Positions 16,444 through 24,915 of a stretch of 64,000 nt of DNA are shown piece after piece. The translations under genes were made by a program, and so were the position numbers. Each line of letters starts with the position of its first letter. Position 1 is the stretch's first letter. The notes below the pieces were generated by a model that saw nothing but the letters and a program-made list of their open reading frames with translations, did not search any database and was not told the origin of the DNA. The stretch comes from Bdellovibrionales bacterium RIFOXYC1_FULL_37_79 (lineage in GTDB: Bacteria > Bdellovibrionota > Bacteriovoracia > Bacteriovoracales > Bacteriovoracaceae), in the NCBI GenBank assembly GCA_001770015.1, contig MEQB01000001.1, positions 1 to 64,000 on the forward strand, given 5' to 3'.

Positions 16444-16897
16444 TGACGAATGCAAAAGATTCTTCCTTGCCATATTTTTTTGCCATGTTTATGGCCTCAT
16501 TGATAATGACTTTTTTGGGAGTATCTTGGGAAAACTTCATTTCACAAATGGCCAAGAGTATAATGGTTAAATCAATTTTATCAATATTTTCTTTCTTCCA
16601 TCCCTTCGAATTTTTTTGAGCAGTTTCGACTAGGTATTTATAATTTGAAATGAAATTCAAAATTAAATGCTTGGCAAAAAAAAGTGCGTTGGGAGAGAGA
16701 GTGTTATCGGGATGGTCTAAATCTTGCTCGCTGAAGCTATCGTGAAATAAGTTAAGCTTTGAATTAAATGCTGAGGCATCATATTGTTCACCGGCCTCAA
16801 GTTTCTTTTTGCATTCTTTAAATTCTGATAACTGGATATGGTAAAGAAATTTCAGGGCGTATTCCCTGGCCCGGGTGGGATCCAATTTATTGTTCAT
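16400..16897 (-). CDS. nusB: transcription antitermination factor NusB
   Basis: The 165-residue, mostly helical protein starts with the NusB pattern REYALKFLYHIQL and has near its end ILLAICEM, VIINEAINMAKKYG and SFAFVNGILDSIL, all characteristic. NusB binds boxA RNA with S10 and supports rRNA antitermination. It overlaps nrdR by 11 bp, a common gene pair. The middle (about 45-80) is longer than in E. coli NusB, 139 residues. Confidence 0.88.
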   Translation of the reverse strand: MNNKLDPTRAREYALKFLYHIQLSEFKECKKKLEAGEQYDASAFNSKLNLFHDSFSEQDLDHPDNTLSPNALFFAKHLILNFISNYKYLVETAQKNSKGWKKENIDKIDLTIILLAICEMKFSQDTPKKVIINEAINMAKKYGKEESFAFVNGILDSILNTEFSN

Positions 16898-17375
16898 GGG
16901 ATAGTCCTTCCTGTAAATGCTGTTTCAGCCTTTTTTTCCCTAAAAGGCCTGCTACAAAATCATCAATGTCATCATAATTCCAGTAAAATGAAGCAAATCT
17001 GATATAGGCCACTGGATCTAGTTTGTATAACATTTCCATAACCATTTCGCCGATGATGATGGCGCTAATTTCCTTGACCTGCATCTCGATAATTTTTTTT
17101 TCCACGTCACCTACAATAGTTAAAATTTGTTCCATGGAAATACTTTTTTTGTGACATGATTTTTTTATTCCACGAATAATTTTTTCTCTTTGAAAGGTTT
17201 CGCGGCGTCCATCGTTTTTTACTATTTGTGGCAGCTGTATTTCAAACGATTCATAGGTTGTAAAACGATGTTCACAATGTTCGCACTTTCGACGTCTTCT
17301 GATCGTCTTTCCATCCTGGAAGAGTCTTGAATCGATAACCTTGGTTTCAGGTTTATCACAGCTGGGACAATGCAC
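16887..17375 (-). CDS. nrdR: NrdR transcriptional repressor of ribonucleotide reductase genes
   Basis: The 162-residue protein has the N-terminal zinc ribbon (CPSC at 3-6 and CEHC near 31-34, with RRRRKC between) and the ATP-cone domain (about 49-139, starting VKNDGRRETFQREKI), the complete NrdR architecture. It represses nrd genes when its cone binds dATP. The start is GTG at 17375 with AAGGAG six bases upstream. A possible minus-strand promoter (TTGTAT, 18 bases, TATAAA) lies in the gap to the right. Confidence 0.92.
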   Translation of the reverse strand: MHCPSCDKPETKVIDSRLFQDGKTIRRRRKCEHCEHRFTTYESFEIQLPQIVKNDGRRETFQREKIIRGIKKSCHKKSISMEQILTIVGDVEKKIIEMQVKEISAIIIGEMVMEMLYKLDPVAYIRFASFYWNYDDIDDFVAGLLGKKRLKQHLQEGLSHEQ

Positions 17376-17444
17376 AATTATCTCCTTAATTAACTAAACT
17401 TTCTTCTACTTTGAAGTGTCTTTTCTGGCAAGTAATTTAAAAAT

Positions 17445-17473
17445 TTGACGGTATTTTATAAGATTTGATAAAA
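17445..17473 (+). promoter_or_regulatory. possible promoter for the 22-codon ORF
   Basis: TTGACG (17445-17450) is followed after 17 bases by ATAAAA (17468-17473). The -35 is close to consensus; the -10 is weaker. The small ORF starts 47 bases downstream of the -10 box. Confidence 0.4.
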
Positions 17474-17520
17474 TTTTCATACAACACACACTTGGTTTGG
17501 CATTTTATCAAGGAGAATCT

Positions 17521-17589
17521 ATGCGACTTTTTTCACAGTTTTTTCTGGTTATCACATTAATTATTATTGCCGGACATTATCTGTCTTAA
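17521..17589 (+). CDS. small membrane peptide, 22 residues
   Basis: An ATG at 17521 follows AAGGAG with five bases between, and opens MRLFSQFFLVITLIIIAGHY then LS and TAA. The peptide is a single hydrophobic helix with one Arg near the start, typical of small bacterial membrane proteins or leader peptides. It lies in the 242-bp gap between nrdR and glyA, opposite in strand to both. No homologue is known to me. It could also be an expressed leader of a longer antisense RNA into the 3' end of glyA. Confidence 0.4.
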   Translation: MRLFSQFFLVITLIIIAGHYLS

Positions 17590-17617
17590 AAGGTTTACAG
17601 GTATCTTTTATTTCACT

Positions 17618-18874
17618 TTATTTTGCATAAACGGGAAATTCTCTACACAGTGTTCTTACCTCATTTCTAACCTGAAGAATATATTGTTCATTGGAATTAT
17701 TTTTAAGCGAAGAAACAATCCAGTTAGCAATTTGAGACATGTGTTTTTCATTCAGTCCTCTGGTGGTAATGGCAGGCGTGCCAAGTCTTATGCCTGAGGT
17801 AATAAATGGACTGCGTTTATCTCCAGGAATCATATTTTTATTACAGGTTATTCCAGCACTTTCTAAGATGTTTTCAGATTTCTTTCCAGATAAACCAACC
17901 GAGTCAGTTTTCGCCAGCATCAGGTGATTGTCAGTTCCACCGGAGACGATTTCCATGCCTTCTTTAATCAAACCATTTGCCAGTGCTTGGGCATTTTTTA
18001 ATACTTGTTTTTGATAGCCGGTAAACTCTGGTCGTAAGGCTTCATGAAATGCTACCGCTTTAGCGGCAATAACATGCTCGAGTGGTCCGCCTTGAATACC
18101 AGGAAAAATATTGAAATTGATTTCTTTTGCTAGATCTTCTCTATGAGTGAGGATTAAACCTCCTCGTGGTCCGCGGAGGGTTTTATGAGTGGTACTGGTT
18201 ACAAAATCAGCGATGCCGACAGGGCTCGGATGTAAGTTCGTGGCCACCAGTCCTGCAATGTGTGCCATATCTACCAGTAAGTAGGCTCCAACGCTATCAG
18301 CAATTGCTCTGAATTTTTTAAAATCAATAATTCTAGGGTAAGCACTGGCCCCTGCGACAATCATTTTGGGTTTTTCTTTCAAAGCCAGGTCTGATAGCAC
18401 GTCGTAGTCAATAGTTTCGCTGGTCATATTAAGACCGTAAGCAACTACATTGTAAAGTTTCCCGGAAAAATTAACGGGTGAGCCATGGGTTAAGTGTCCA
18501 CCTTCTGAAAGATTCATGCCGAGAATTTTATCACCAGGTTTTAGGACGCTCATATAACAACCCATGTTGGCCTGACTGCCTGAATGAGGTTGCACGTTGG
18601 CAAATTCAGCATTGAAAAGTTTTTTTGCCCTATCAATGGCAAGTTGTTCCACTTGGTCAACAATTTCACATCCACCGTAATATCTCTTGGATGGATAGCC
18701 CTCAGCATACTTATTGGTGAGAAAAGATCCTTGCGCTTCCATAACGGCCCTGGAGGTATAATTTTCTGAGGCAATTAGCTCTAACCCGTCCTCTTGTCTG
18801 GTCAATTCCTGTTTACATAGATTAAAAATTTCTTTATCCATTTCTTCAAGTGAATATGCATTTGGATGAAACAT
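17618..18874 (-). CDS. glyA: serine hydroxymethyltransferase
   Basis: The 418-residue PLP enzyme converts serine and tetrahydrofolate to glycine and methylene-tetrahydrofolate. Visible marks are [13 protein letters not shown] near the start, SGSQAN, the lysine-bearing [12 protein letters not shown] with Schiff-base Lys, and the C-terminal [13 protein letters not shown]. The start at 18874 follows AAGGAG; an ATG 12 codons earlier has none. Length is standard. It forms its own leftward unit ahead of the nrdR group. Confidence 0.95.
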   Translation of the reverse strand: MFHPNAYSLEEMDKEIFNLCKQELTRQEDGLELIASENYTSRAVMEAQGSFLTNKYAEGYPSKRYYGGCEIVDQVEQLAIDRAKKLFNAEFANVQPHSGSQANMGCYMSVLKPGDKILGMNLSEGGHLTHGSPVNFSGKLYNVVAYGLNMTSETIDYDVLSDLALKEKPKMIVAGASAYPRIIDFKKFRAIADSVGAYLLVDMAHIAGLVATNLHPSPVGIADFVTSTTHKTLRGPRGGLILTHREDLAKEINFNIFPGIQGGPLEHVIAAKAVAFHEALRPEFTGYQKQVLKNAQALANGLIKEGMEIVSGGTDNHLMLAKTDSVGLSGKKSENILESAGITCNKNMIPGDKRSPFITSGIRLGTPAITTRGLNEKHMSQIANWIVSSLKNNSNEQYILQVRNEVRTLCREFPVYAK

Positions 18875-18952
18875 TCGTTTACTCCTTTCTAAATTTAAGA
18901 AAAATAACAATAACCAGAGTTATAACGTATTTCAAGTATTAGATGTAGATTA

Positions 18953-20209
18953 TTAGCAAAATCTTTTGAGAATGAGTGAAGAGTTGGTACCACCAAAACC
19001 AAAAGAATTGTTCAGTGCATATTCAACTTGAACTTTTCTTGCGGTATTGGGTATGTAATCCAAATCGCATTCGGGATCAGGGGTTTCTAAATTAATGGTC
19101 GGAGGTAAAGCTCCCTCATAAAGGGCCATTGCACAAACAATAGTTTCAAGTCCTCCAGCTGCTCCAAGTAAGTGTCCGGTCATGGATTTGGTTGAGCTTA
19201 TTTGAATTTTTTTGGCATGGGTTCCAAACGTTGCCTTTAAAGCTTTGGTCTCTCCAATATCACCAAGAGGTGTGGATGTTCCGTGGGCGTTTACATAACC
19301 AATCTCTTCCAGATTAATTTGGGCATTTTTAATGGAATCAAGCATACACTGAGAAGCCCCAATTCCTTCAGGGTGTGGCGCTGTTATGTGGTAAGCATCT
19401 GAGCTTGATCCACATCCAACAATTTCAGCATATATCTTAGCACCACGCGCTTGAGCCTTATCAAGATTTTCTAAAATCAGTAAACCTGCTCCTTCACCCA
19501 TGACAAAACCATCACGATTTAAATCAAAAGGCCTGGAGGCGTGAGTTGGATCGTCATTTCTTCTAGACAAGGCTTTCATGGAAGCAAATCCCGCAATCGG
19601 TAGATCACAAATAACACTTTCAGCTCCGCCGGTAACCATGACATCCTGTCTGCCTGCGATGATTTCATTATAGGCTGCACTTATAGCATGCCCTGCAGAA
19701 GCGCAAGCGCTGGAAAGCGAATAGTTTATGCCAGTCGTACCTAGGGTTATGGAGATGAGTCCACTTGCCATATTGGGAATAAGTGATGGAATGAAGAAGG
19801 GGGTTACCCGTCTTGCACCTTTTTCTAGAAAGGTTCGATAAGTTTTTTCAATTTCAGGAAAGCCACCCATACCGACACCCATAATACATCCGATGTTATC
19901 CGGACGATAAGGGTTTTGAGATTTAAGGCCTGAATCCATCCAAGCATTGATTGCGCTGTGAAGAGCAAAGTGCAAGAAGCGGTCAAATCTTTTGGCTTCG
20001 TTAGGGGGAAGAATATCCTCAGCAAGAGAAAAATTTTTGACTTCTCCTGCAATATGGACGGGAAGATTAGTGACATCATGATTTTCTATCAGTGATATCC
20101 CTGATTTTCCTTCCAGCAAACCACCCCATACCTCTTTTAAGTTATGACCCAGTCCACAGATGGTATCCATTCCTGTAATCGCAACACGAATACCTGATTT
20201 AGTATTCAT
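18953..20209 (-). CDS. fabF: beta-ketoacyl-ACP synthase II
   Basis: The 418-residue condensing enzyme has the Cys-His-His triad: SSACASAGHA, NAHGTSTPLGD and SMTGHLLGAAGG, followed by NNSFGFGGTN. It elongates acyl-ACP with malonyl-ACP in type II fatty acid synthesis. AGGAG-like sequence precedes the ATG. It closes a leftward block fabH-fabD-fabG-acpP-fabF in the classical order. No key residue is missing. Confidence 0.95.
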   Translation of the reverse strand: MNTKSGIRVAITGMDTICGLGHNLKEVWGGLLEGKSGISLIENHDVTNLPVHIAGEVKNFSLAEDILPPNEAKRFDRFLHFALHSAINAWMDSGLKSQNPYRPDNIGCIMGVGMGGFPEIEKTYRTFLEKGARRVTPFFIPSLIPNMASGLISITLGTTGINYSLSSACASAGHAISAAYNEIIAGRQDVMVTGGAESVICDLPIAGFASMKALSRRNDDPTHASRPFDLNRDGFVMGEGAGLLILENLDKAQARGAKIYAEIVGCGSSSDAYHITAPHPEGIGASQCMLDSIKNAQINLEEIGYVNAHGTSTPLGDIGETKALKATFGTHAKKIQISSTKSMTGHLLGAAGGLETIVCAMALYEGALPPTINLETPDPECDLDYIPNTARKVQVEYALNNSFGFGGTNSSLILKRFC

Positions 20210-20282
20210 AGGAATTCCTCCCTAATGTTTTTGAATGTTATCCTCAAAATAATTATAAAATGATGAGGATATTTTTTACTAA

Positions 20283-20507
20283 CTATTGTTTGTTAGTTAA
20301 ATAGTTAACAACGTCTTTAACTTTTTTGAGGCCTTCGGCATCTTCTTCCGGAATTTCAATTCCAAACTCATCTTCCATTTTCATCATGAGTTCAACTATA
20401 TCAAGTGAATCAAGGTTTAAGTCATCAATAAAACTCGTTTCAAGGTTGATTTTGCTAGCATCAATGTTGGTCGCGTCACTAATCAGTTTTACAATTCTCT
20501 CTTCCAT
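20283..20507 (-). CDS. acpP: acyl carrier protein
   Basis: The 74-residue acidic helical protein carries the phosphopantetheine site DLNLDSLDIVELMMKME, with the Ser in DSLD, and ends YLTNKQ. Size and sequence are typical of the ACP of fatty acid synthesis. AAGGAG stands before the ATG. It sits between fabG and fabF as in most Gram-negative bacteria. Confidence 0.95.
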   Translation of the reverse strand: MEERIVKLISDATNIDASKINLETSFIDDLNLDSLDIVELMMKMEDEFGIEIPEEDAEGLKKVKDVVNYLTNKQ

Positions 20508-20528
20508 TTTTTAATCTCCTTAAATTGA

Positions 20529-21287
20529 TTAAATATATAAACCACCGTCTATTTTTATAACTTCACCTGTAATATAGGATGAGGCAGTACTCAGCAAAAA
20601 AGAAACCAGATTACTGATTTCTCTGCCTTCGCCCATTCTCTTTAGAGGTATCTGGGACATATAGGTCTCTTTTATCTTGTCGTCAAGCACATCTGTCATA
20701 TCGCTTTTAATAAATCCAGGGCATATTGCGTTGCACCTAATATTTCTTGAGGATAATTCCTTGGCGTATGATTTGGTAAAACCGATGAGTCCTGCTTTGG
20801 AGGCAGCGTAAGCGGTTTGTGCTGGATTTCCCATAAGACCAACTACCGAACTGACGTTTACTATGGAAACATTAGTGGCTTTCAAAAAATGTCTGGTCAG
20901 TACTTGGGTGACCAGCATAGCACCTTTTAAATTGATGTCGATGATTTCATCAATTTCTTCTTCCTTGAGTCGCAATACCAAAGTATCTTTGGAGATCCCT
21001 GCATTATTGACGAGTCCTTCTATCGGGCCAAATTCCTTAATAAACTTTTCTAATTCTTCTTTGATGGCCTTGGAATCATTGAGGGAGAACTCCACTTTAC
21101 TCGCTTTACCACCAGCATTTTCAATTTCTTTTTGAAGCATGGTAAATGCATCACGACCTGGTCTCATACTACAGATAACGTGAGCTTTTTGCTCTCCCAG
21201 GTGCAACGCTATTTCTCTTCCGATCCCTCGATTGGCCCCAGTAACCAGAATTTTTTTATTTTCTAAATCATTAAATATTACGCTCAT
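20529..21287 (-). CDS. fabG: 3-oxoacyl-ACP reductase
   Basis: The 252-residue SDR has TGANRGIG (cofactor loop), NNAGISKD, the catalytic Ser in NVSSVVG, YAASK, and the ending YITGEVIKIDGG that marks FabG. It reduces beta-ketoacyl-ACP with NADPH. The start overlaps the fabD stop by 4 bp, so translation is coupled. Confidence 0.93.
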   Translation of the reverse strand: MSVIFNDLENKKILVTGANRGIGREIALHLGEQKAHVICSMRPGRDAFTMLQKEIENAGGKASKVEFSLNDSKAIKEELEKFIKEFGPIEGLVNNAGISKDTLVLRLKEEEIDEIIDINLKGAMLVTQVLTRHFLKATNVSIVNVSSVVGLMGNPAQTAYAASKAGLIGFTKSYAKELSSRNIRCNAICPGFIKSDMTDVLDDKIKETYMSQIPLKRMGEGREISNLVSFLLSTASSYITGEVIKIDGGLYI

Positions 21288-22237
21288 GCAATCATCTCCT
21301 TGAACTCATTAAATCCACCGTCGGTATCAAGGGCGATGACTTTTAGTTTGGGGTTAATTTTGCTCACCAGTCCACTCAATACTTTTCCTGGACCGACTTC
21401 TAGGCAAATGGTATTTTCCGGAAGTTTTAAAATGCTTTGAGTCCATAAAACACTGGCGGTCATTTGTTGGATGAGATTGTTTTTAATGGTTTGAACGTCA
21501 GTTCCCGGCTTATATTCATTAGCATCAATATTGGCCATGTAAGGTATGGAGTTTGATTTGAGTGGATAATCACTTAAAAATTCCTTGAGCTTGATAGCAG
21601 CAGGTTTCATATAGTTCGAATGAAAGGGAGCAGATACTTTGAGAGGTATTGCCTTGGCCTTGCCTTCAGTTTTTTCAATAATCAATTTGGTTGCTCTTTG
21701 GCAGGCTGCAAGGTGTCCGGAAATCACGATTTGGTTGGGTTCGTTAAAATTGGCGGGCATAACTTGGCTGCCATTTTTGCTGGCATTGATACATGCTTGT
21801 TTGACGATCTCTTCGGGGGCTTTCATTATGGCCACCATGCTCCCGGTATTGGCAGGTACCGCTTCTTGCATGAATTTTCCTCTCATATGGACGGCCCATA
21901 CCGCATCTTCAAATGTCAGAGTGCCGGCAGCACACAGGGCAGAATATTCTCCAAGAGAATGTCCCAAAACCCGATCGATGGTTACGCTCTTGGATGAAAT
22001 AGTTTCTAAAAACATCTGATATAAAATAATAGAATAACTTAAGATTGCGGGTTGGGCATTGAAGGTCATTTTTAAGTCGTCTTCTTTGCCGCTGGTGATG
22101 ATTTGGTGTAAATCGTAGTTAAGTCTTTCATTAGCCTTTTTAAATAAATGGTAGTGCCGGTTTGTCGCAAAACGATTGCCCATTCCAATTGCTTGGGAAC
22201 CTTGACCTGGGAAAAGTAGGGTAATTGATTTTGCCAT
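21284..22237 (-). CDS. fabD: malonyl-CoA:ACP transacylase
   Basis: The 317-residue protein has FPGQGSQAIGMG at the start, the nucleophile motif GHSLGEYSALCAAG, and APFHSNYMKPA with the His partner. It loads malonate onto ACP. It sits between fabH (eight bases upstream) and fabG (4-bp overlap). Length is as usual. Confidence 0.93.
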   Translation of the reverse strand: MAKSITLLFPGQGSQAIGMGNRFATNRHYHLFKKANERLNYDLHQIITSGKEDDLKMTFNAQPAILSYSIILYQMFLETISSKSVTIDRVLGHSLGEYSALCAAGTLTFEDAVWAVHMRGKFMQEAVPANTGSMVAIMKAPEEIVKQACINASKNGSQVMPANFNEPNQIVISGHLAACQRATKLIIEKTEGKAKAIPLKVSAPFHSNYMKPAAIKLKEFLSDYPLKSNSIPYMANIDANEYKPGTDVQTIKNNLIQQMTASVLWTQSILKLPENTICLEVGPGKVLSGLVSKINPKLKVIALDTDGGFNEFKEMIA

Positions 22238-22245
22238 AATTGCTC

Positions 22246-23247
22246 CTAGTACTTGACAAGCATGGAGGCAGACGTTAGGCCTGCGCCGAAAGTGGAAAAA
22301 ACCAAATTGTGACCCCGTTTAATACGTCCATCCTTGATGGCTTCATACATGGCAATGGGAATCGTAGCCGAAGAGGTATTCCCGTATTTTTCAATATTGA
22401 TGACAACTTTCTTAGGGTCAAAATCCAGCAGATCAATGGTCGTATTAATGATTCGTATATTGGCCTGATGAGGAATTAACCAATCGATATCGTTTACTCC
22501 TAGCTTGGCTTTTTCCAGAACCACTCTAGAGTTTTGTGCCAGGGTTCTGGTGGCAACTTTGAACATATCTTTTCCCTTCATATGCATGAGGTGTTCTTTT
22601 CTGGCGATATTGTTAATCGTGAGCGGTTCAGTCGCACCACCTACTGGAGAGTTAAAATATTCTTTGCCGGTACCATCGGCTGATAAGTAGCTTGCTAATA
22701 TATCGGAGTCTTCACCGGCAGGAGTCTGTCCTAATATGGCGGCACCACAGCCGTCGCCAAACAGGATGCAGCTACCACGGTCATCCCAATCGATAATGGT
22801 GCTGAGCATTTCTGACCCAATCACTAAAACATTTCGTGCTTTTTTTGCTTTTATCATTGAATCGGCTAGATCCAGGCTATATACAAATCCGCTGCAAGCA
22901 GCAGCAACATCAAAGCAACCACATTTATTGGTTATGCCGAGTTTGGTTTGTAGAATGGTTGAGCTGTTAGGGATGGGCATATCGGGAGTGACGCTGGCAA
23001 AGATGATCATATCGATCTCATTGCGATCAATCTTGGCCTCTTTCAGTGCATCTTCAGTTGCCTTCATGGCCATATCGGTGGGGAATTCGCCTCCATCTTT
23101 GGAGGAAATTCTTCGCTCTCTGATTCCAGTTCGTTCAAAAATCCACTCGTCAGTGGTTTCAACGATTTTTTCAATTTCCTTGTTATGCAAGGTTTTTTGG
23201 GGAAGATAGATGCCTAGTCCTAGAATTTTGGTTTTAATACTGTCCAT
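22246..23247 (-). CDS. fabH: beta-ketoacyl-ACP synthase III
   Basis: The 333-residue enzyme starts fatty acid synthesis from acyl-CoA and malonyl-ACP. The triad is present: Cys in AAACSGFVYSL, His in IPHQANIRII, Asn in YGNTSSATIP. The start at 23247 follows GAGGTC; an upstream ATG at 23271 lies within the terminator hairpin region. In many genomes plsX lies between rpmF and fabH; here only 116 bases and a terminator separate them. Confidence 0.93.
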   Translation of the reverse strand: MDSIKTKILGLGIYLPQKTLHNKEIEKIVETTDEWIFERTGIRERRISSKDGGEFPTDMAMKATEDALKEAKIDRNEIDMIIFASVTPDMPIPNSSTILQTKLGITNKCGCFDVAAACSGFVYSLDLADSMIKAKKARNVLVIGSEMLSTIIDWDDRGSCILFGDGCGAAILGQTPAGEDSDILASYLSADGTGKEYFNSPVGGATEPLTINNIARKEHLMHMKGKDMFKVATRTLAQNSRVVLEKAKLGVNDIDWLIPHQANIRIINTTIDLLDFDPKKVVINIEKYGNTSSATIPIAMYEAIKDGRIKRGHNLVFSTFGAGLTSASMLVKY

Positions 23248-23269
23248 AACCCGACCTCTTTTTTTATGC

Positions 23270-23300
23270 AAAAAAAACCCCTAACTTGGGTAGGGGTTAT
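23270..23300 (-). terminator. intrinsic terminator between rpmF and fabH
   Basis: On the minus strand AACCCCTA (23298-23291) and TAGGGGTT (23283-23276) form an 8-bp GC-rich stem with a seven-base loop, followed by a T-run. It ends the yceD-rpmF transcript or acts as an attenuator for the fab genes, since it lies only 23 bases before the fabH start. Confidence 0.8.
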
Positions 23301-23363
23301 TGTTTTGTAAAAGCTGCAAATTGGCAATCCGCCTTTGTCAAGATTATGTTAAATTTATTTTTT

Positions 23364-23573
23364 TTATTCTTCAGCTTCTTCTTCAGTGGCCTGCTTAATT
23401 ACAATAATTTCTCTTTTCTTGTAGGTTCCACATGATGGACATACATGATGAGCTAAAGCATGATCACCGCAATTTGAACAAGAAATAGTTGATTTCGAGT
23501 AGAGTTTGTGGGTTTGTCCCGCATGTCTTTTGCCTTTTCTTGAAACACTGGTTCTTTTCTTTGGAACAGCCAT
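23364..23573 (-). CDS. rpmF: ribosomal protein L32
   Basis: The 69-residue protein starts MAVPKKRTSVSRKGKRHAG, has the zinc-binding CxxC pairs CSNCG and CPSCG, and an acidic tail. This is standard bacterial L32 with all four cysteines kept. It follows the YceD gene, the conserved pair, and is followed by a terminator. Confidence 0.95.
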   Translation of the reverse strand: MAVPKKRTSVSRKGKRHAGQTHKLYSKSTISCSNCGDHALAHHVCPSCGTYKKREIIVIKQATEEEAEE

Positions 23574-23702
23574 CTTAATCTCCTAACTGCTACTTAATAT
23601 CAAGGTAGTCTAAAATTAATTTAATAAAACGAATTAAACGGTAACCGTCACGGTTTTTTACTTGAAAATCAATAATCACGCAAGTTTATTTTAACATGAG
23701 AG

Positions 23703-24254
23703 TTATTTTTTTTCGATTCGGTGATGAATGCATTTTCCAAAATTAAGATTAAATCCACAAATACTACACAATCCTTTACAATTTTCGCTATGCACAGGGT
23801 GAGGGTTTACATTTAGGTGTACATGCTCATTTATCAATTCTTTGAGATCAATTTTTCCTTTGTCAAAAAAATATAAATCCATTTCTTCGCCGTCGCAATA
23901 AATATCCGATAAATCCTTGTATTCTTCGGAATTTTCCAGCGACGAATGTAAATAACAGGCAGCAAAGTCAACTTCAATGGTCTCCTTGGAAGGGGAGAGG
24001 CATTTTATGCATGGGGCGTAATATAGACAGGCGATTTTACCACGGATAATAAAATGATCCTTGAAGGTTGAATTGGTTTTTCGAACTAGTTGAAGCTCTA
24101 CTTGGAGCAGTTCTTTTTCTTGGTCAGGGAATTTTTCCTGAATGCTATCAATGTCGTTGTAAATTTCTTTTAACCAATCAATTTCAATAAAATCCAAGCT
24201 CATGTATTCTGGATGATTAAAACTAAATTTATGTATTTTAAGGAGATGATCCAT
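23703..24254 (-). CDS. yceD: YceD/DUF177 family protein
   Basis: The 183-residue protein has the central CIKCLSPSKE motif and the C-terminal CKGLCSICGFNLNFGKC pattern of the DUF177 family, linked to 23S rRNA maturation in plants and bacteria. The start at 24254 is chosen because the family-like sequence begins at MDHLLKIH; an ATG 14 codons upstream also exists. It precedes rpmF, as in most bacteria, which supports the call. Confidence 0.82.
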   Translation of the reverse strand: MDHLLKIHKFSFNHPEYMSLDFIEIDWLKEIYNDIDSIQEKFPDQEKELLQVELQLVRKTNSTFKDHFIIRGKIACLYYAPCIKCLSPSKETIEVDFAACYLHSSLENSEEYKDLSDIYCDGEEMDLYFFDKGKIDLKELINEHVHLNVNPHPVHSENCKGLCSICGFNLNFGKCIHHRIEKK

Positions 24255-24338
24255 TTTGTACTCAGTCGTCAATATTATCAGGATCGAATATCTCAAATAT
24301 GTTTAAATGTATAGAATTTATTGATATAGGTGATCATT

Positions 24339-24848
24339 ATGATGGTATTTTTATGTGGTTTTTCGGGAGCCGGAAAAACATATCTGCTTAAAAATTTAAA
24401 ACAGAGTTTTACTGGTTCTCATTGGTCTTTTTTGGATATGGATGAAGAAATTGAGCAAACCCACAAATTGCCAATTTGGAAGATTGTGCATGATTGGGGG
24501 ATGGAACATTTTAGAAAATTAGAAACAGATCAATTGAAGAAAATACTGGTGGGCCAGACTTCCCGTCATTGTCTGATTGCCCTGGGTGGGGGAGCACTCG
24601 ATTTGAATGCTGAATTAATTAATAACACGCCCAAAGCCAAATTAGTGTGGTTGGATGTACCCTTTGAAATGTGTTTTGCCAGGATATCGGGGGACCAGCA
24701 CCGTCCCTTGGTGGCCATGGGCAAGGAAAAATTAACAAAACTTTACTTGCAAAGATGTATAAACTATCAAAAAGCGGATTTGATTTTATCAACTGCTCAA
24801 GTTGAGAGTGTAAAAAAGTTAAACCAGTTGATCGATCTTCTTAAATAG
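24339..24848 (+). CDS. aroK: shikimate kinase
   Basis: The 169-residue kinase has the P-loop GFSGAGKTYL, the shikimate site FLDMDEEIE, then WGMEHFRKLE, the glycine-rich ALGGGALDL and the lid-like HRPLV. It phosphorylates shikimate in chorismate synthesis. Two adjacent ATGs (24339, 24342) follow ATAGG; a GTG at 24330 is also in frame. It is divergent from yceD. Confidence 0.88.
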   Translation: MMVFLCGFSGAGKTYLLKNLKQSFTGSHWSFLDMDEEIEQTHKLPIWKIVHDWGMEHFRKLETDQLKKILVGQTSRHCLIALGGGALDLNAELINNTPKAKLVWLDVPFEMCFARISGDQHRPLVAMGKEKLTKLYLQRCINYQKADLILSTAQVESVKKLNQLIDLLK

Positions 24849-24915
24849 ACTATTCGTGTTGGGCGAGGCATAATAATATTGGACTCATTGTGAGTTTGGG
24901 CGTCAGGAGATTAAA

